Notes under the pieces: generated by a model
Databases searched by the model: none
The model's input: only the letters and a program-made list of their open reading frames with translations
What the model was told of the DNA's origin: nothing
DNA from: Merluccius polli
Lineage: Eukaryota; Chordata; Actinopteri; Gadiformes; Merlucciidae
Length of the DNA stretch: 64,000 nt
Direction of reading: 5' to 3'
NCBI GenBank assembly: GCA_030340625.1
Contig: JAOPHQ010004848.1
Location: 238,869-302,868, forward strand
Position numbers and translations under genes: made by a program
In this document: positions 59,278 to 64,000 of the stretch, piece by piece
How positions within the stretch are numbered: position 1 is the first letter of the stretch
Layout: each line of letters starts with the position of its first letter

Positions 59278-59831
59278 TAAGTCGCTTTTAACTTAGCGAG
59301 ATTGATTTAGTCTTCACATTGGGATTTTACAAAAATGGTGTGCGTTTTACTTGAAAAGGCTGCATGTTGTTGTAGAAATGTACCTTTTACAGGTTGAACA
59401 GAAATACTGTAGATATGATTAACCAAATCCCAGTTCAACAGTTCAGACCTGTATGTAGGAGTTTACTATTTACCCGTTAAAGGTGTGGCACATTTGGGAC
59501 GACCCATACCCTTATAAGCATAATGTGTGCTAAATTATTTACTGTGTTCACTTTACCTTTAACCATACTTCACATTTCATGCATGGTTTCTACCTTTGCC
59601 TGTTTTTCCCCTAACCTACCCTTTGCCTAACGCAAGTAGTTTTCTTAAAAAAATATATACAAAATGAAATGTCATGATTCATCAAGTTAGTTATGTGTTA
59701 CTATTGTGTTGTGGTGTTTTAAAAGTAGCCCTTATTTGCCACGTTATGCAGAAGAAGAGCAACATATATAGGCTACAGATCACCACCCTCCTCCTACTGC
59801 CATGCTCCCTGCGGGGCCTCAGATGGTGAGG

Positions 59832-59870
59832 TCCTCCTCCTCCTCTTCCTCCTCCTCCTCCTCCTCCTCC
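59832..59870 (+). repeat. (TCC)n trinucleotide repeat
   Basis: Thirteen tcc/ttcc units. The plus-strand ORF with a serine run is a by-product. Confidence 0.85.
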
Positions 59871-60356
59871 CTCGCACAGCCATCCTGTTGCCTTGGCTAC
59901 TGGCGTGTCAAGGGACTAAGCCTTGATATGGTGCATGATTTATTTTATTTTTTTTCCGACAGCACTTTAAGGGGGGAGGAGGAAAGGCAACCATGAAAGG
60001 ACGCAGTGCTAGTGAAAGCAGAAAATAACTTGAAACCGGTTCTTTTTTTTCCACTCTTCGCTTAACTACCGCCCTAACATGCAGACCAGGAAGCTCACAT
60101 GAAATGAACGTCTGCTGCTCGTGTTGATGAGTAGAGGATGCGTGGTAGGCCTATCTAATGTGTCTTATCAGAGGATGCGTCGCGCAGACACTTTGAATAA
60201 CATCATCTCGGCCATGTTTCTGAGGAGCTGGCGATGGGAAATGTCCACTGTGTGACCCCTCTGACATCATTACAGCTCTATTCTGGGAGACTGTACTGGG
60301 AAGGCGCATGGATAACGCGCCAGGATTGCTTTTGCTGTTATTGTTCACATTAAATG

Positions 60357-60360
<4 letters not shown>

Positions 60361-60438
<78 letters not shown>
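60361..60438 (+). repeat. (AG)n microsatellite
   Basis: About 39 uninterrupted AG units. Confidence 0.95.
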
Positions 60439-60439
<1 letters not shown>

Positions 60440-61189
60440 CCATGGTGTTGTATTTGACATCAAACAGGTGCTCTGATACCAGCAAACTTTGCCCCCCCCA
60501 CCTTCTTCTGTTCTTCTGTGTGTTACTCTGAAATAACAAGCCTCACCTGCCCCCTGACACAGAAGGGAATACAGTCCTCATACCTCTCTTTTTTTTCCGC
60601 GTGTGTGTGTTTCTGGTGTGTATGTGTCTACTTCTACACATTTTGATTTAGCACAGATGTGTCACGCACGTAGAGACTAAGACACACAAACGAGCATACA
60701 TTTTGTATGTCATTCTTTTTTCCCTCCTGTCGCCGCTGGGCTCGCTCATTACCTGCTGTACGAACTGTGACTGCCTTCTGAGTTACCTGTTTGATATTCA
60801 TATTTAATGAGGGCACCCCAAGAGTACATTGGGCGAGGGAAAACAAAAGCTAATAGTTGTTTACGCTGTCCCTAATTTGCTACAGTTGGAAGAAGAAGAA
60901 GAAGGCGGGGGAGGCCTGTGAATGGAGGAAAGTGAGTGAAACCGCCTCGGTCACGAGTGTGCACAGGAGGCACACAGGAAACCCAGCTCTGTTATTTTAG
61001 CGGGTGGAAGGAGCCGCGCGTGGGCGAAACACGCTTCGTCCTCCTTCTCCTGGAAAAGGTAGCGCATTCATGGAGTGTGATGGGAGTGGGGTGGGTGCGA
61101 GAAGGAGGCCCTTCAATGGTCTAACTGAGGGCAACTGCAAACAATGGCTGGTGGAAAAAGCAATCTCAAGGAGGGATGTTGTGCGTCAA

Positions 61190-61212
61190 CCCCCCCCCCC
61201 CCCCCCCCCCCC
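61190..61212 (+). repeat. poly-C run (23 bases)
   Basis: An uninterrupted C run; its length is likely unreliable. Confidence 0.9.
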
Positions 61213-62376
61213 AATCCTCCTCCCCCATCCTCCCAACACCACTTCACTGCTCAATGCTTCCGACTCCACAGGTGTCTGTCTACCAGTTGGAACTGTTGGA
61301 TGCTTATCTGTGAGGGGGTGGGTCAGACGATGATAAAAACATCAACCAACACATGCACATCATGCATGAGCACACATGTACAACAAATGAGTAAAGTTAA
61401 GGCTACACACAGACACAGACAGACACACACACACATCCAGCTGTAAAAGCGACAGCTACTCGTGAAGCGAGATGGTCTCTTTCACTCTTCGCCAGTGGAG
61501 CACTCAGCGGGAGCCGTTTGAATCGCAGAAGGGTCCCAGCTGTGTAAACACAGCGCAGCGCGGCCTCGCTTGTCCCTCACTCGACATTTGGAGCGAGTAT
61601 CTTCTGGGGTTGAATGGGGTGGGGGGGGGTCTTGGAAAAAGTAAGTCCCATGTGACCAGCACTGAAAACCCCCATCTTTCTGTTGTACATTAGGAGGGAA
61701 CAATTAGGGTTGGAAAGGCAAGGTGGTGTGTTTTTGTCTGTGTTTGTGTGTCTGTGCTTGTGCCTTCAATGGTCGAATATTGCAGTGATAATAATGCAGA
61801 ATTGCTTCATGGTTGATTTTATTCTCGACACAGGTTTTCCTCTAAAAAGTACAGGGCCTAACAATGACTTTCTGTCTTACCATCTATCTCAGTTAAAAAT
61901 GGCTAAAATGCTGCCAAATGATTATGTAATGTAACAACATCCCACCTGGTTCGTACACATAATGTGAAACACATGGACTTTTTCTGTACAAAAAGGTCAC
62001 ATGGAGCATATCTTCAGCGCTTAAAAGAAGGCAGAGGATAAAATAACGGCAGACACTGCCCAGATACATTGTCAGAAATGTTATGGGTTTTTTAACATTA
62101 GCCCAACGAAAGCTGAGTCATAGGTCAGATAGTGTGTGTGTTTACGTGTATGTTCAGTTCTGTCCTCCCATTTGCAGGATGGAATGGGTGTGGTCCAGGA
62201 AGCAGGGAAGTGTGTGTGGATCTGTGTTTATATTTATCTCTGGCTGGAGTGAACATCTTTCCAACGGTCTCAGCCAGGCACATGTCTGTGTGTGTCTTTC
62301 TCATGCTTTCAGACGTCACCTGTGAGTCACATTTATGAAACTGCAGGGGAACAGCATACGTCCTCTCTGACGATCA

Positions 62377-62381
<5 letters not shown>

Positions 62382-62464
<83 letters not shown>
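62382..62464 (+). repeat. (CT)n microsatellite
   Basis: About 41 CT units. It is the inverse of the (AG)n tract 214 bp downstream. Confidence 0.95.
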
Positions 62465-62468
<4 letters not shown>

Positions 62469-62675
62469 CCTTCCACATGCTATTTAGTTTCCATTCTGAG
62501 TTCTCCTCCATGCCACTGCCCCACCACACATACACACACACCCGGTCATAAAATGCCTGAGGTTTGGAAAAGCTCAGGCAAAAAAAAAGAAAAGGAGCAG
62601 CAGCCATTCTGCTTTGCAGTGCAGAAGGGCAGCCCTTTTTAACTTATTTAATTTGTTCCTCCTAACATATGCTCA

Positions 62676-62792
<117 letters not shown>

Positions 62793-63769
62793 CATAACCA
62801 GCAGGCAATCTGGAAGAGTAATCTCCATCTTTCTTAAAACTTTGAAACAGCTACTGTTTTATCACCACACAGACACATGCACACGCACTTTTTCCTATGG
62901 CAACCTACGCATTAGTTGTCAGTGCTCCAGGTAGTATGTTAAGACAAATCTATTCCTTGCAATATGAAATATCCTGCCTGTGGTGGGTTTCTGGATGAGA
63001 TTTACATGTTTACATGCGTCCTCATATCCACACCACACAAATATCTTGTCTGACACCAATAGATGTGTAAATATATGGATATTTAAATTTGTAATAAAGT
63101 AAAATGGAATTTCATTCCATTTCCTCCCTACCAAAGTTCAACTCTCTAGCCATTATGTATTGCTCAGTCTTTTATTATTCTAAATGCAATATTAAATAAT
63201 ATATAATATAATAGTATCATAGTAATATTATTAACAGATATAAGAGAATTTAGTTGTAAGCAGTGTTAAGCTGTGTTTATCGTATTGTTATGCATTCAGA
63301 GGCACACAGCACTCTTTAATGAGCGGCAAAGGTCAGTTAGGTTACAATGGCCATCTGCCATCTCCTTGAACTTTGAGGGAAGCGGCTCCATTGAGACTGA
63401 TAAGAGCCCCCAGGACACTTCACCTCTCTCCGCCATGAAGCGATGGGTCCATATTAACTCTTATCCGCATCAGGCAGATTATAACTGTGTCCGGTTTTAA
63501 CCAGTTCTCCCTCCCGCCCTACGGACACTTAAGATCATCTGTAATCTTATCTCTCTCTCTCTCCTCATGGAGAAGATCTTGATCTCCCCCTGGCTTACCC
63601 GATTGTTATAGCTAAATCCCAGTTTGTCTCCCCGCGAGATGAGTCTCAAGGATCTAGCGTATGGTATAAAGCTACACGCCAAGGGACCACAACAGACTCA
63701 TTGAGCCACTGAATGTTTGATGTTTCCCACTTGGGCAGGATAGTAATAACGCGTGTTCCTCTCCTGTAG

Positions 63770-64000
63770 GAGCCCAGGGGCCGCGCCACCAGGGGACCGG
63801 CCAGGAGCGAGGGGGGGGGTGAAGCGACGCAGCACAGCAAGACGCCGGGCAGAGCGGCTCCATCCATCCGTCTCCCTGTTTGTTTGTTGGTCCGTGTGTC
63901 TGTCTGTGTGTGCGTGATACGAGGGGCCGGCCGGGCCACTGCGGCATCATGGGAAAGCAGAACAGCAAACTGCGGCCCGAGGTGCTGAACGACCTAAGGG
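63770..64000 (+). CDS. hpcal1: hippocalcin-like 1 (HPCAL1-type) neuronal calcium sensor; first coding exon, cut by window end
   Basis: The exon begins after a CTCTCCTGTAG acceptor (AG at 63768-63769), has 179 nt of 5' UTR, and the ATG is at 63949 in the context catcATGGG. The 17 visible codons read MGKQNSKLRPEVLNDLR. MGKQNSKLRPE is the signature N-terminus of the VILIP-3/hippocalcin/neurocalcin group; VL followed by DLR fits HPCAL1 best (recalled: HPCA has EML-DLR, NCALD has EVM-DLL). Gly2 is the myristoylation site used in the calcium-myristoyl switch. The EF-hands lie outside the window. The gene is transcribed away from apoB. Confidence 0.85.

Overview
The window is genomic DNA from a ray-finned (teleost) fish. 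The evidence is a complete vertebrate apolipoprotein B gene, the start of a hippocalcin-like neuronal calcium sensor gene, and repeats typical of fish genomes: hAT elements and MITEs, L2-clade LINE, Ty3/gypsy, PIF/Harbinger-like, P/THAP-like, and long GA/CT/TA microsatellites. I cannot name the species.

Layout. (1) 1-2570: decayed transposon pieces, including a hAT transposase C-terminus and an LTR-like repeat. (2) 2571-30137, minus strand: a complete apoB gene with 29 coding exons. Every splice junction was read from the sequence, all exon phases agree, and the joined length is 11,340 nt (3,779 aa plus stop). The signal peptide, TATA box and poly(A) signal are visible. Intron 17 is about 11.2 kb and intron 22 about 1.4 kb; both are filled with nested mobile DNA. 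(3) 30.1-36.0 kb: apoB upstream and intergenic DNA with a TTAA-flanked MITE and a (TA)n tract. (4) 36.4-51.05 kb: one decayed Ty3/gypsy retrotransposon, plus strand, cut into pieces by a hAT-like element in gag, a nearly full-length L2-type LINE after the protease, and a 5 kb hAT element inside the integrase core. That hAT element carries an 11-exon transposase gene whose reading frame is completely open (730 aa). (5) 51.05-57.1 kb: P/THAP-like transposase remnant, helicase-like fragment, MITEs and hairpins. (6) 57.1-64 kb: upstream region of an HPCAL1-like gene, with candidate 5' UTR exon(s), several microsatellites, a splice acceptor at 63768-63769 and the first 17 codons, cut by the window end.

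The two host genes are divergently arranged. ApoB is a secreted lipid-carrier scaffold of liver, intestine or yolk syncytium. HPCAL1-like proteins are myristoylated EF-hand calcium sensors in the cytosol and at membranes. Nothing suggests that they work together. The notable biology here is the mobile DNA: insertion order can be read from target-site duplications, and one element looks capable of coding for an active transposase. I found no evidence of a new cellular system beyond this.
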